From the NCBI RefSeq assembly GCF_016278365.1, contig NZ_JADQBZ010000007.1, forward strand, positions 62,001 through 126,000: 64,000 nucleotides of DNA, read 5' to 3'. The notes beneath the pieces were generated by a model, which had not been told where the DNA came from, made no database searches, and saw only the letters and a list, made by a program, of their open reading frames with translations. This document shows positions 8,708 to 17,777 of the stretch, piece by piece (within the stretch, counting starts at the first letter, position 1; every line of letters starts with the position of its first letter). Source of the DNA: Methanolobus sp. (GTDB taxonomy: Archaea > Halobacteriota > Methanosarcinia > Methanosarcinales > Methanosarcinaceae). The position numbers and the translations under genes were made by a program.

Positions 8708-9015
8708 TCACACTTCAGCTACAATGTTGCCAAAACAGCACATCCCATTTTTTGAACCTGCCGGTAGCGATGTGAACGCAGAGATCCCTGACTCAACGAT
8801 CCGGGATGCTGCAAACATTTGGGGCAACTGGCACCTGCCCTCTTCAAAAAGGTCACCAAAGAATCTCATGCCTTCGATGAAGCCATGCTCTATAAGCTGC
8901 ACGAGTCCACACCTGCTTTGATGGCCTCGAGTGCTATTTCTTCAACCGCGCTCTCACTTAGATATATGGCCGCATTTTTTGTCCTGTCAATGATCTTTTC
9001 CTTTACATGATCCAC
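8708..9015 (-). pseudogene. Corrinoid (B12-binding) methyltransfer protein, frameshifted and truncated
   Basis: Reading from GTG 9015 (ribosome site AAAGGTGA just upstream) gives VDHVKEKIIDRTKNAA and ALEAIKAGVD, then a stop at once. In the next frame the same protein continues as VQLIEHGFIEGMRFFGDLFEEG and QMFAASRIVESG. Together they match the helical cap domain of MtbC/MttC/MtmC-like corrinoid proteins (pattern ALEAGxDPxELIxxGFxxGMxxVGDLFExG). A one-base deletion near 8897 explains the break. The protein ends just as the Rossmann B12 domain would start, without the DxHxxG cobalt-ligand motif. It is a dead remnant. Confidence 0.7.
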
Positions 9016-9076
9016 ATTATTCACCTTTGTTCAGCTTTCTTTGTTCAACATTCTTCAATCGTTTATAGTAGGATTA

Positions 9077-9508
9077 TCACAAGTATGCTATTATACCAAA
9101 ATCCAGCGTCAGGGAAAGGAATATAGCTATCAGCGAGAACACAATTATCACGAGGTAGTTCAGGCGTTCCTTTGATAGCGAGATGCTCCTTACGATATAC
9201 TCGAGCCCTTCGTAATCGGTTTCGTTTAAGGGCCTTCTTTCTTCCACCTTCCGGAGCAGTTCCAGATCATTCAGGACACCTACACGCCGAGTTGCAATAT
9301 GATACCTGTGAGCGAAGAATGCAAAGTAGCCAATGACACCCAGATAAAAGAAAGCTTTTGACAGGAGCCCGTTGTAGTGGTCCGCGATAATTACCATCCT
9401 GACCAGGATAGCTGATATAATGCCCAGCCAGAAATAGAACTGGACGGTTCTGAGGCTGTGAGCTCTTGGAATATAGATGTTTATTGCATTCGATACTGAA
9501 TCTGTCAT
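9077..9508 (-). CDS. Small four-helix membrane protein, unknown
   Basis: A 143-residue protein with hydrophobic stretches at about residues 20-42 (VQFYFWLGIISAILVRMVII), 50-68 (KAFFYLGVIGYFAFFAH) and two at the end (LNYLVIIVFSLIAIFLSLTLDFGIIAYL). Between them is a charged cytoplasmic-looking segment (VLNDLELLRKVEERRPLNETDYEGLEYIVRSI). ATG 9508 is chosen over 9559 because AGAAGGAT lies just upstream. It is not obviously in an operon. I do not recognise a family. Confidence 0.65.
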   Translation of the reverse strand: MTDSVSNAINIYIPRAHSLRTVQFYFWLGIISAILVRMVIIADHYNGLLSKAFFYLGVIGYFAFFAHRYHIATRRVGVLNDLELLRKVEERRPLNETDYEGLEYIVRSISLSKERLNYLVIIVFSLIAIFLSLTLDFGIIAYL

Positions 9509-9968
9509 AATTATCCTTCTGCCTGTATCCCTGCGATTTTTTGTTCTTTTGGTATTCAATTGCCCTTATCTGATGATTCAATTGAATTACTAATTTAAAG
9601 TAACCAGAATCCTACTACCTATTTTATAATATATAAATATACCTCAATTAGCGCTTTGTTCGAAAAGGAGGATTTTATCGGACAACGAAATGAATTTTCG
9701 GACAAAAATACGAATATTCAAATAAGGTCTCTGTAGAAATCCTCATTTGAATTACATAGACAAAATTGGTAAAAAGGCAGTTTGGCACATGGTTGTAAAA
9801 TTGCTTGTGTGTTTTACCAAGGATTGTAATTAACTTATGGTGCATATAATTTTACGTATAATAATAATTGTATATTATAAGTGGTATTTATATAGCAGTC
9901 CTTCTAAATCCTATAAGGGCATGTATATTCAGGCGGAATTGTTTCATCTATATCCGGGGTCTGCCAGA
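9509..9968. other. Intergenic stretch between membrane protein and histidine kinase
   Basis: No gene is seen here. It is AT-rich and contains TATA-like boxes near 9630 and 9890. Two direct repeats TCGGACAA start at 9678 and 9698, 20 bases apart, each followed by an AAAT/GAAT-rich tail, which is the layout of an operator bound on one DNA face. A good ribosome site (AAAGGAGG at about 9664) is followed by ATC instead of ATG and opens a frame of only 19 codons. Confidence 0.4.
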
Positions 9969-12609
9969 TGGATCTAAAAAAAATAAGCATTAGCCATAAA
10001 ATATTGGTAGTATCTTTATTATTAACTATATTGCCCGTAACGATTGTTGGTTTTCATGCTTCGGGCAAACAGAAGCTGGTACCTGGTCTCAATTAGAAGA
10101 GTATTTGAATGACCAAATGTTTCTTGAAAAGGTTTATATAAAGTCTACATTTTCCCTTGCACAAGACAAAGTAAATAGTGACCTGGGAGTTGCAAGGGCT
10201 GTTTTTTACTCTAACGGTAATCCTGAAATTGTTGATAGACAAATGGTACTAGGAGAAGATTATGTCGTCAATAATAATTTTGAGATCGTCGATAATGTCA
10301 AGAATATGGTAGGAGGGACTGCTACTGTATTTCAGGTACTGGATGAAGAGGCTGTAAGGATCTCTACTAACGTCATCACCGATGAGGGAGAAAGAGCAGT
10401 CGGTACTACCGTGTCGCAACCAGTGTATGATACAGTTGTCAACAAAGGTGAAACGTTCTACGGAAGGGCATGGGTGGTCAATGCCTGGTATCTGACCGCA
10501 TACGAACCGATCAGAAATAGTTCTGGTGAGATCATAGGTATTCTTTACGTTGGTGTTCTTGAAGATCCATTCGTCAATACAATAAAGACACATATGAGTG
10601 AAATTGTTGTAGGTGAGACTGGATATATCTATATAATGGACTCTGAAGGAAATCTTGTTATTCACCCTAATATGGAAGGTGAGAATGTCTACGAGCATGA
10701 GTTTGCAAAAGAGATCATCAATAACAAAGAAGGTATTATTGCTTACGAGTGGGAGGGTCGTGAAAAGATTGCAGGCTACACGTACTATGAGCCAAACGAT
10801 TGGTATATAATATCAAATACTTATTATGAAGAGTTTGCAGGTCCTCTACTGGCAATCAGGAACAGTTTAATAATAGCTGTTTTAGTCTTTGTGATTCTTG
10901 GTGTTTTAGCTGCATTCCTTCTAAGCAGATCTATTTCCGGTGGAATTCAAAAAATAGTTACTGAATTTGACGATATAACCAACGCTACTCTTCAGGGTAA
11001 ACTGGACAGGAGAGCAAATGTTGATGTAGGTATTGATTTCGAGGCGATACCCAGGGGTTTCAATCAGGTACTGGATGCTGTGAAAGAGAATGAAGAAAAG
11101 CTCCAGGAATTCATAGACAATGTCCCTGTTGGGATCTTCCGTACTAATTCTGATGGAAAAGCTCTTCAGGCAAATCCTGAGATGGTACGGATCGTAGGCA
11201 GAGAGAGTAAAGAAGAATCTCTCGAATACATGCATAATGTAGGGGAACAATTATATGCTAATCCGGAACGTCGTGACGAGCTTATCAATGTACTTGCAAA
11301 AGAAGGTCATGTTGAGGATTTTGAATTTGAGGCTTTACGTGCAGATGGCAAACATGCCTGGTTAATGATCAATGCAAGAACAAATGTAAAATCAAAATCA
11401 GATGATAATCACTTTTTAATAGATGGTTTTGTTCTTGATATTACAGAACGTAAAAAAGCAGAAGAATCACTGAAAAGAACCGAATCGAAATATAGGCAGG
11501 CACACAATATACTGCAAAAGGTCATTGAAAGCCCTAAAGATGTTGTCATATTTGCTCTTGACGAAGATTATCGGTACATTGCCTTCAATAAAAATCACCA
11601 GATGACAATGGATCATATATGGGATGCCAGAATAGAAATTGGTGTCAATATGCTTGATTACACTAAAAACCCTGCAGATGCGGAAAAGGCAAAAGTGAAT
11701 TTTGACAGAGTACTTGCAGGAGAAGCCTTCACGATTGTTGAAAAGTACGGTGATTCTTTACTCGAAAGAAAATGGTATGAGAATGTGTACAGTCCTCTTG
11801 AAGGTGATAAAGGAAGTGTTATCGGACTTACTCTGTTCATGACTGACATCACTGAACGTAAACAAGCTGAAATGGCACTTCTTCAAGCCAAGGCCTTGGC
11901 TGAAGAATCTAATAAGATAAAATCAGAGTTCATTGCGAACATGAGCCATGAACTTCGTACACCGCTCAATTCAATCCTTGGTTTTTCCCAGATACTGAAT
12001 GAAAAAGTGGTTGGAGATCTGAATGAAAAACAAATACGTTATATCTCTAATATACTGAATAGTGGCACTCATCTGTTAGACTTAATCAATGATATTCTTG
12101 ATATTTCAAAAATAGAATCTGGCAATATGGAATATGCACCTGAGATAATTGATATCAAAGAAGTAATGAATGAAATAATAGTATTAACGGAACCTCTGGT
12201 AAAAGAGAAGAATATTGGTTTTGAAGTCAGCAGTGCATTTGAAAGGCTGGAAATAAATGCAGACAAGATGAAGATCAAACAAATAATATTTAATCTTCTT
12301 AGCAACGCAATCAAATTTACACCGAAAAACGGCAAAGTATGGTTTGATTCTAAAATAATGACTGGAACTGTTCAGATCTCTATATCAGATAATGGTATTG
12401 GCATTCCACTAGAAGAGCAAAAAGCTATATTTGAGCCATTTAAGCAAGTTAATTCATCTGCAAACCGCACTCACGGAGGAACTGGATTAGGACTTGCAAT
12501 TGTTAAGTACTATGTAGAGATGCATTCAGGAGAGATACATGTTGAAAGTGAAGTTGGTAAGGGAAGTACGTTCACATTTATAATACCAATTGGTTTGAGA
12601 AACAATTGA
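9969..12609 (+). CDS. Cache-PAS-PAS sensor histidine kinase, N-terminus frameshifted
   Basis: The N-terminus starts at ATG 9969 (MDLKKISISHKILVVSLLLTI, first membrane helix) but reaches a stop at 10091. From about 10060 the protein continues in another frame as FGQTEAGTWSQLEEYLNDQM, so one base appears to be missing. An extracellular Cache sensor domain follows (GRAWVVNAWYLTAYEPI; GYIYIMDSEGNLVIHP), then a second membrane helix near 10870-10930, two PAS domains and a kinase core: H-box EFIANMSHELRTPLNSI, N-box NLLSNAIKFTP, G-boxes DNGIGIP and GGTGLGLAI. No response regulator is adjacent. Without the N-terminus (TTG 10105 start) the sensor would lose its first membrane anchor. A sequencing error is possible. 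Confidence 0.8.
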
Positions 12610-12802
12610 TTATTGATCATAGAAATAACTTTGATTTAAACCCCGCCTCAGATAGGCACTCCTATTCCCCACTACAAAAACCAGTATCAACTGACACAGT
12701 AAATAATTGCAATTCAGAGGAAGCATAATCTGAACTATCATGTTGCAATGACGAAAAGGAACTTTTTAAGTACTTAAAATCAGAAGAAGTATTTGAACAT
12801 GG

Positions 12803-12876
12803 TGGGCCCGAGGAGATTCGAACTCCTGACCCCCGCCGTGTAAAGGCGATGTCATAACCGGCTAGACCACGAGCCC
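12803..12876 (-). tRNA. tRNA-Val (UAC)
   Basis: On the minus strand the acceptor arm GGGCTCG pairs with CGGGCCC, the T-arm contains GTTCGAATC and the anticodon stem-loop TCGCC-TTTACAC-GGCGG gives anticodon TAC (valine). The discriminator is A and the CCA end is encoded (12800-12802). No intron is visible in the anticodon loop. Confidence 0.95.
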
Positions 12877-13085
12877 AATGTGTGCAAATTCAATGCCCGC
12901 AACAGGAAACTTACGAGCAACTCCTTAATGTAACTAGTTGTATATATTACTTTTTGGTCAACTGACTGTGACTTTGATTCAGGGGGATCCTGTGACTGCA
13001 TCCATTCCATTGACGGCAATGGCAGAAAGAGGGATGAAATAGACGGAAACAGGCTCAGTAACCGGACTTCTTATAGGTCATCTAA

Positions 13086-13688
13086 TTAGTAACTATTTTG
13101 CGGGAAACACATATCTACCGTATCACGGACTTCCCGGAGCCATGCCTCTCTTTGCTCCTGAGTGCTCCCGGCTATCGTCCTGAACATCCTGCGGCTGTAG
13201 TTCCTCACGCCGCAGAAATCAAAGATGCAGTTTCTCCATATCTTCTCGAGCGGGTCCCCGAAGACAGTGTTCTCCCTTTCCCCGGGAGTGTTGGAGGTAT
13301 TGAACACGATAGCTGCTTTTGCCTTTAAAAGACCTATCGGAAGGCCGGAGCCATCATTATTTTCATCGAACCTATATGCCACCTTTTCCCGGAGTACCCG
13401 GTCCACCCAGCCCTTAAGGATAGCCGGGGGCTGTCCCCACCAGTTCGGATGGATGATGATTATGCCATCGGCGTCCCTGATCTCTGAGCAGTGGGTCCGC
13501 ACGAGTACATCCTCCGATCGGTCTGTGATAAGTTCCTCATCCCGGATAACAGGATCAAAATCCTCCATGTAGAGATCATGGAAACGGACATCATGCCCGT
13601 TCTCATTTAGAGTATCAACTGCCTCAGATGCAATAGCGTGATTGAGGCTTTTATCATAAGGATGACCCAGTATAACAGAAATTTTCAT
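13086..13688 (-). CDS. NAD(P)H oxidoreductase, flavodoxin_2/KefF-YwrO type
   Basis: A 200-residue flavodoxin-fold protein: ISVILGHPYDKSLNHAIASEAVDTL binds the FMN phosphate, IIIIHPNWWGQPPAILKGWVDRVLREKVAYRF is the hallmark of the NAD(P)H:quinone oxidoreductase family and FNTSNTPGERENTVFGDPLEKIWRN follows. It should reduce quinones or similar acceptors with two electrons in the cytoplasm. ATG 13688 is chosen over the in-frame start at 13712 because the fold begins immediately and a GGGTGGT ribosome site is near. The Dabb-protein gene lies upstream on the same strand, suggesting a two-gene transcript. Substrate unknown. Confidence 0.85.
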   Translation of the reverse strand: MKISVILGHPYDKSLNHAIASEAVDTLNENGHDVRFHDLYMEDFDPVIRDEELITDRSEDVLVRTHCSEIRDADGIIIIHPNWWGQPPAILKGWVDRVLREKVAYRFDENNDGSGLPIGLLKAKAAIVFNTSNTPGERENTVFGDPLEKIWRNCIFDFCGVRNYSRRMFRTIAGSTQEQREAWLREVRDTVDMCFPQNSY

Positions 13689-13759
13689 GACAGGACCACC
13701 CTGCAAAAACACAAACAGCCCGGGCGCTTACATATGAATGTCATGTGTGAACTGTCCTC

Positions 13760-14062
13760 TTATACCAGATAATCTACAACAACCCGCTCTTCCCGGATCT
13801 TTGCCACAAATTCAGCAACTTTCAAATGCTCCGGGTCACCCTGATAAACGGACAGTGCCGCTTCGTCTCTGAACTCTGAGTAGAGCACGATATCGAATGC
13901 GGCATCCGAGGGTTTCATATTGTGCCCGACTTCCAGCAACAGGATCTCAGGTATCTTTCCCGGCAGGGACTCAAGCATCTCTTTCATTACGGCTGCATTC
14001 TCATCTTTGCTTTTTCCTTCCGCATAGTCTTTCAGTTTCCACATAACGATATGTTTTAGCAT
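13760..14062 (-). CDS. Dabb-family (stress-responsive A/B barrel) protein
   Basis: A 100-residue protein starting MLKHIVMWKLKDYAEGKS, with LLEVGHNMKPSDAAFDIVLYSEFRDEAALSVYQGDPEHLKVAEFV, the standard Dabb pattern. Such proteins form dimeric ferredoxin-like alpha/beta barrels; some are cyclases or detoxifying enzymes, many have no known activity. A ribosome site (AAAAGGAAG) precedes the ATG. It lies 71 bases upstream of the flavodoxin-like reductase on the same strand. Confidence 0.85.
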   Translation of the reverse strand: MLKHIVMWKLKDYAEGKSKDENAAVMKEMLESLPGKIPEILLLEVGHNMKPSDAAFDIVLYSEFRDEAALSVYQGDPEHLKVAEFVAKIREERVVVDYLV

Positions 14063-14217
14063 GGTATCTTCCTTTTCCGGGACACTTCTTTAGTACTCTG
14101 GGTTTGTTTTGGCATCCCGGCATTCATCTTTGAACTGTAAGTGTAGTATATATTAAAAAAGATATGCACCCACACCGATGAACGAAACTCCGAGAGGATA
14201 AGAGAGAAAAATAACTA

Positions 14218-14285
14218 GAGGAGACAATCAGGCGAGGGAGGCAAATAAGCAGGGGAGATAAATAGATAGAGGAGACAAATCACAG
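14218..14285 (+). repeat. Degenerate purine-rich tandem repeat, period 16-18
   Basis: Four imperfect units occur in a row: GAGGAGACAATCAGGC (14218), GAGGGAGGCAAATAAGCA (14234), GGGGAGATAAATAGATA (14252) and GAGGAGACAAATCACAG (14269). Each begins with a GGAG-type core followed by A-rich sequence. The exact 12-mer TAGAGGAGACAA occurs at 14216 and 14267. The block lies before the MgtE genes. Role unknown. Confidence 0.5.
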
Positions 14286-14531
14286 ATATGATAGCTCGGT
14301 GGATAGCCTCGCAATCTTTGATACATGGCCCCTTGTACTGCAACAACTGTCAAGCATTAGCTCCATTGGGAAAATTGTCACCATGTCTGCACCTTCCCTG
14401 AAGGTCCCTATCACGGATTCCAATTCCATGCCCCTGGTGATTATATTGTTTGCAAGTTCGCTGTTAGCGAGTTTGAACGATTCGAACGCATCCCTGAAGC
14501 TACCCGGAATATGCGTGAAGCAGGCTATGCG
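14280..14531 (-). pseudogene. PhoU-like C-terminal remnant
   Basis: A frame open between stops, with no start codon at its head, encodes GSFRDAFESFKLANSELANNIITRGMELESVI and, at the end, RGHVSKIARLSTELSYL. This has the look of a PhoU helical bundle (typical pattern AFxAFKxxDxELAxxVIxxDDExD ... RIxDHxxNIAEEIxYL), but the DDE-type acidic metal positions are gone. It may be what is left of an older regulator beside the present PhoU-TrkA_C gene. Assignment is by pattern only. Confidence 0.35.
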
Positions 14532-14596
14532 CTATTATTAGGTTAAAAATATTAATCGACGTATCTATATATAAGAGCGAAACGTATTAGGCATCT

Positions 14597-15217
14597 ATGC
14601 CTTCCCATGCAGGTCATGAGGAAAATGATGATAATGAATTTGTCGAAGAGTATCTTGGCGATTTTGCAAGTGTCAGGTCAATAGTACGCGAAGCTCTGCC
14701 CTTTCAGCTCATAGCGACATTCGGGGGAGTTACCTCAGGCATTATCCTTTCAGGAATGACCGATGAACTGCAGATGATACCCGGACTTATAGTGATAGCT
14801 CCGGCAGTGCTTGGAATGAGAGGAAATATCTCATCCACCCTGGGATCCAGGCTTGGCAGTGCCATCCATATGGGCCTTATCACTAAAATAGAACGGAATC
14901 CCGAACTCATCAACAGCGTATCAGGTTCTCTGCTCCTCAGTGCCATAATGTCCTTCATACTTGGCATAATGGGACACTATATAACCATCGCATTCGGGTT
15001 GCAGAGCGCCGGTATACTGACATTGACTCTTATTGCAGTAATTGCCGGTGTTTCTTCAGGTATTATCCTGTCCTTTGTGGCGGTTCTTCTTGCCCTTGGA
15101 ATGTTCAGGTTCGGATTCGATCCTGATAACGTTGTTACGCCTGCTATTGCCACTATAGGGGATATCGTTTCCATGCTGATGATATTCATAGCCGCAAGGA
15201 TGGTGCTTGCACTGTGA
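14597..15217 (+). CDS. MgtE/SLC41-type divalent cation permease half-protein A
   Basis: A 206-residue protein with five membrane helices and the SLC41/MgtE membrane-domain pattern: LIATFGGVTSGIIL, MIPGLIVIAPAVLGMRGNISSTLGSRLGSAIHMGLI and VVTPAIATIGDIVSMLMIF, the last two lining the cation pore in MgtE. The cytosolic MgtE_N and CBS sensor domains of bacterial MgtE are absent. It overlaps the next gene by four bases (GTGA), so the two are translationally coupled and probably form a heterodimer. Mg2+ or another divalent ion is the likely substrate. Confidence 0.8.
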   Translation: MPSHAGHEENDDNEFVEEYLGDFASVRSIVREALPFQLIATFGGVTSGIILSGMTDELQMIPGLIVIAPAVLGMRGNISSTLGSRLGSAIHMGLITKIERNPELINSVSGSLLLSAIMSFILGIMGHYITIAFGLQSAGILTLTLIAVIAGVSSGIILSFVAVLLALGMFRFGFDPDNVVTPAIATIGDIVSMLMIFIAARMVLAL

Positions 15218-15771
15218 CATACTATACTGTGAGAGGGATAGTAGGAAGGAGCTTTCCAATAATCCTCTTCACTTCGATCATAGGCATACTCACCGGACAG
15301 CTGCTCAACCTGCGGATAGAGAACCTTATAGCAATGCCAATAATACTGCTTCTCATACCTGCACTTATTAAAATAGGCGGTGATACCGGCAGCATGCTGG
15401 GAGCACGCCTTTCATCTGCCCTGCACATGGGTCTTGGAGGCAGCCTGCGCCATAGTCCGGTCGTACGTAATAGCGTGATTGCAGCTTTTATAGTGGGCGA
15501 GTGCGCTTTTACCTTCCTGGCAGTAGTAGTATGGATGACAGGGGCGATACTCGGGATAGGATTGGATCTTGGAACCCTGATGATGTTATGCCTCATAGCA
15601 GGCACCTTTGAACTCATCATCGTGTTCTCATCGACTGTCACGGTAGCCTTTGTATCACATCGCCTCGGCGCCGACCCTGACGACACCGTCATCCCCCTTA
15701 TAGCGACGCTTGGAGACCTGATAGGTGTTGTCGGCATATTTATGACAATGAATCTGTTAGGATTCATCTAG
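15214..15771 (+). CDS. MgtE/SLC41-type divalent cation permease half-protein B
   Basis: A 185-residue partner of the preceding protein, starting at the GTG of the GTGA overlap. The same membrane-domain motifs recur: IALMPIILLLIPALIKIGGDTG-like (IAMPIILLLIPALIK, GGDTGSMLGARLSSALHMGLGG) and DDTVIPLIATLGDLIGVVGIF. The conserved Asp of the pore helix (ATLGDLIG) is present in both halves. Together they give about ten helices, equal to one MgtE dimer core. A PhoU-TrkA_C protein follows after 60 bases on the same strand. Confidence 0.8.
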   Translation: MTYYTVRGIVGRSFPIILFTSIIGILTGQLLNLRIENLIAMPIILLLIPALIKIGGDTGSMLGARLSSALHMGLGGSLRHSPVVRNSVIAAFIVGECAFTFLAVVVWMTGAILGIGLDLGTLMMLCLIAGTFELIIVFSSTVTVAFVSHRLGADPDDTVIPLIATLGDLIGVVGIFMTMNLLGFI

Positions 15772-15831
15772 CAAAGATTTAAAAACACTAAAAGTACATG
15801 AGAAATAGTAATAACAGCCGGTAGAAAAATT

Positions 15832-17043
15832 ATGAGCCCTAAGGTAATAAAGTATATCCCACGCAATCTCAAGGATCTCCTTATAGAGATGAAGAACACA
15901 TCCGAACTGATGGTGGATCTTGCTTATTCTGCAATGGTGTATGACGATGAGGATATCGCGGAAGAGGTCCTCAACCTTGAAGAGAAACTGGACACACTCG
16001 ACTATCACATGAAGATCGCTGCCATGTTAAGTGCAAGGCGGGTGGAGGAGGCAGAGGAGATGTCAGGTGTGCTCCAGGTTGCACGTGCATCCGGAAATAT
16101 CTCCAATGCTGCAGGCGACATTGCAAAGATAGTCCTGCTGGAAATGGGAATACCCATGGAACTGAAACTGGCACTCCGGGAAGCAGAGGAGACTATTGCA
16201 AGAGCGACTGTCAGCGAGGACTCACCCATTGCAGGCAGGACCCTTGAGGACATCGAGCTCGACACAGAAACAGGCATGTGGATAATTGCCATCCGTCGCC
16301 AGGACGAGTGGATATACGATCCCAATCACGCCACCAGAATACGTGAAGATGATGTGCTATTTGCACGCGGGCATGATGAAGGCGTTCCTATATTCATGGA
16401 ACAGGCCACCAACCAGAAATATTTACCAAGGGAAGTGCAGCATGAACGATTCCTTATAGACCTGGAAAGGGCAGTGGATATAATCGTCGAGATGAAGAAC
16501 ATGAGCGAACTCTCGGTAGGTCTCGCCTACTCTGCACTTTTGTTTGATAACAAGGACATTGCACGTGAAGTCAAGGCACTTGAAGGAGAGCTCGATGCCA
16601 TGAAGAATGAGCTCCAGCATTGGGTACTGGAAACAGCTAAACATGTTCCTGACGTTAATCAGCTCAGAGGGCTCCTGCATCTGGCCCATGCAACTGAATC
16701 AATATCTGACGCCGCATATATGATAGCAGATACTGTCCTGAGAGATATTGAACTGCATCCGGTCGTTACCCTTGCCATCAGGCAATCGGATGAGGTCATC
16801 ACAAAGCTTGTTGTCCAGAGCTGTTCACCCATAGTAGGAAAGACATTTGGCCAGCTCAAGGTCGAGACAGAAACAGGGATGTATGTAATGGCCATTAAAA
16901 GAGGAGATAAATGGGTGTACCGTCCCAATAAACGAACAGTCATCGAGGCAGGCGACCTTCTTATAACACGAGGCTCACGTACAGGAGAGGATGCACTATT
17001 TGAAATATGTGCCTGTCCTTTTGAAAATGAGAAAATGTCCTGA
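15832..17043 (+). CDS. Tandem PhoU-TrkA_C (RCK_C) regulatory protein
   Basis: A 403-residue soluble protein made of two copies of one unit, about residues 1-200 and 205-400. Each unit has a PhoU-like helical part (LLIEMKNTSELMVDLAYSAMVYDDEDIAEEV; DIIVEMKNMSELSVGLAYSALLFDNKDIAREV) and a TrkA_C part (SPIAGRTLEDIELDTETGMWIIAIRR; SPIVGKTFGQLKVETETGMYVMAIKR). TrkA_C domains bind small ligands and gate ion transporters. The position behind the two MgtE halves suggests it is their cytosolic gate or sensor, replacing the missing CBS domains. This role is inferred. Confidence 0.8.
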   Translation: MSPKVIKYIPRNLKDLLIEMKNTSELMVDLAYSAMVYDDEDIAEEVLNLEEKLDTLDYHMKIAAMLSARRVEEAEEMSGVLQVARASGNISNAAGDIAKIVLLEMGIPMELKLALREAEETIARATVSEDSPIAGRTLEDIELDTETGMWIIAIRRQDEWIYDPNHATRIREDDVLFARGHDEGVPIFMEQATNQKYLPREVQHERFLIDLERAVDIIVEMKNMSELSVGLAYSALLFDNKDIAREVKALEGELDAMKNELQHWVLETAKHVPDVNQLRGLLHLAHATESISDAAYMIADTVLRDIELHPVVTLAIRQSDEVITKLVVQSCSPIVGKTFGQLKVETETGMYVMAIKRGDKWVYRPNKRTVIEAGDLLITRGSRTGEDALFEICACPFENEKMS

Positions 17044-17057
17044 TCTTCGGATCAGGA
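17038..17057. terminator. UUCG hairpin between convergent genes
   Basis: TCCTGATC-TTCG-GATCAGGA is a perfect 8-bp stem capped by a UUCG tetraloop on the plus strand. It overlaps the stop codon of the PhoU-TrkA_C gene and lies eight bases beyond the rpiA stop, so it can serve both convergent transcripts. Confidence 0.55.
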
Positions 17058-17065
17058 CCATCCTC

Positions 17066-17761
17066 TTAAGATCTTATTACTTCTACAGAACCGTCTTTTT
17101 TACCGATGTAGACTTCATCCACATTGGTGAATATCCCGTGCTCAACAACACCGGTGAGCTGTGAAAGTATCGCTGACATCTGCTTTGGGTCACTGATAGT
17201 GCCAAAACTTGCGTCAATGACGAAGTTCCCGTTGTCTGTTACAACAGGACCATCCTTTCTTGCAGCCATACGAAGCTCAGGCTTGCCACCCAGCTCCTTT
17301 ATCTGTTTTGCTACCAGTTCCCTCGCATAGGGCAGAACTTCAATTGGTACGTAGTGTCCCAGTTTTTCACTTATCTTGGACTCATCGGCAACTATAACAA
17401 AGCGTTTTGCAGACCGTGAGACGACCTTCTCACGAGTATGAGCAGCTCCACCACCCTTTATAGTGAAAAGGGATGCATCCACCTGGTCAGCACCATCGAT
17501 AGCAATATCCAGCACAGGATGCTCGGCAAGAGTTGTAAGAGTGATGCCTGCCTCTATCGCAAGCATTTCAGATTGATAGGATGTTACCACCGCAATGATA
17601 TTCAGTCCCTCACCCACCCTTCTTCCAAGTTCTGCTATTGTGTAAGCTGTGGTGGAGCCTGTACCAAGGCCCACGACCATCCCGTCGCTCACAAGGTCGG
17701 CGGCTGCAATTCCTGCAGCCTTCTTTCCGGGGTTTTCCCCGCCAGTGTTCCTTTCCTTCAT
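17066..17761 (-). CDS. rpiA: Ribose-5-phosphate isomerase A
   Basis: A 231-residue RpiA. Motifs are [16 protein letters not shown] (phosphate loop), [12 protein letters not shown] (catalytic Asp region), [15 protein letters not shown] and [15 protein letters not shown]. It interconverts ribose 5-phosphate and ribulose 5-phosphate for nucleotide and pentose supply. ATG 17761 is preferred because GGAGTGAT lies seven bases upstream and the family fold begins directly; the longer frame to 17839 would overlap the end of aspS. It sits 16 bases downstream of aspS and is surely co-transcribed with it. Confidence 0.92.
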   Translation of the reverse strand: MKERNTGGENPGKKAAGIAAADLVSDGMVVGLGTGSTTAYTIAELGRRVGEGLNIIAVVTSYQSEMLAIEAGITLTTLAEHPVLDIAIDGADQVDASLFTIKGGGAAHTREKVVSRSAKRFVIVADESKISEKLGHYVPIEVLPYARELVAKQIKELGGKPELRMAARKDGPVVTDNGNFVIDASFGTISDPKQMSAILSQLTGVVEHGIFTNVDEVYIGKKDGSVEVIRS

Positions 17762-17777
17762 GGATATCACTCCGGCA

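Noticed and set aside
12600-13085. Possible integration at the tRNA-Val gene
   Set aside because: No integrase gene and no repeated copy of the tRNA 3' end was found nearby.
14218-14285. CRISPR array
   Set aside because: Units are 16-18 bases, imperfect and directly adjacent without spacers.
14299-14541. Plus-strand frame of 80 codons before the MgtE genes
   Set aside because: The opposite strand gives a PhoU-like product, while this one has no ribosome site and no recognisable pattern.
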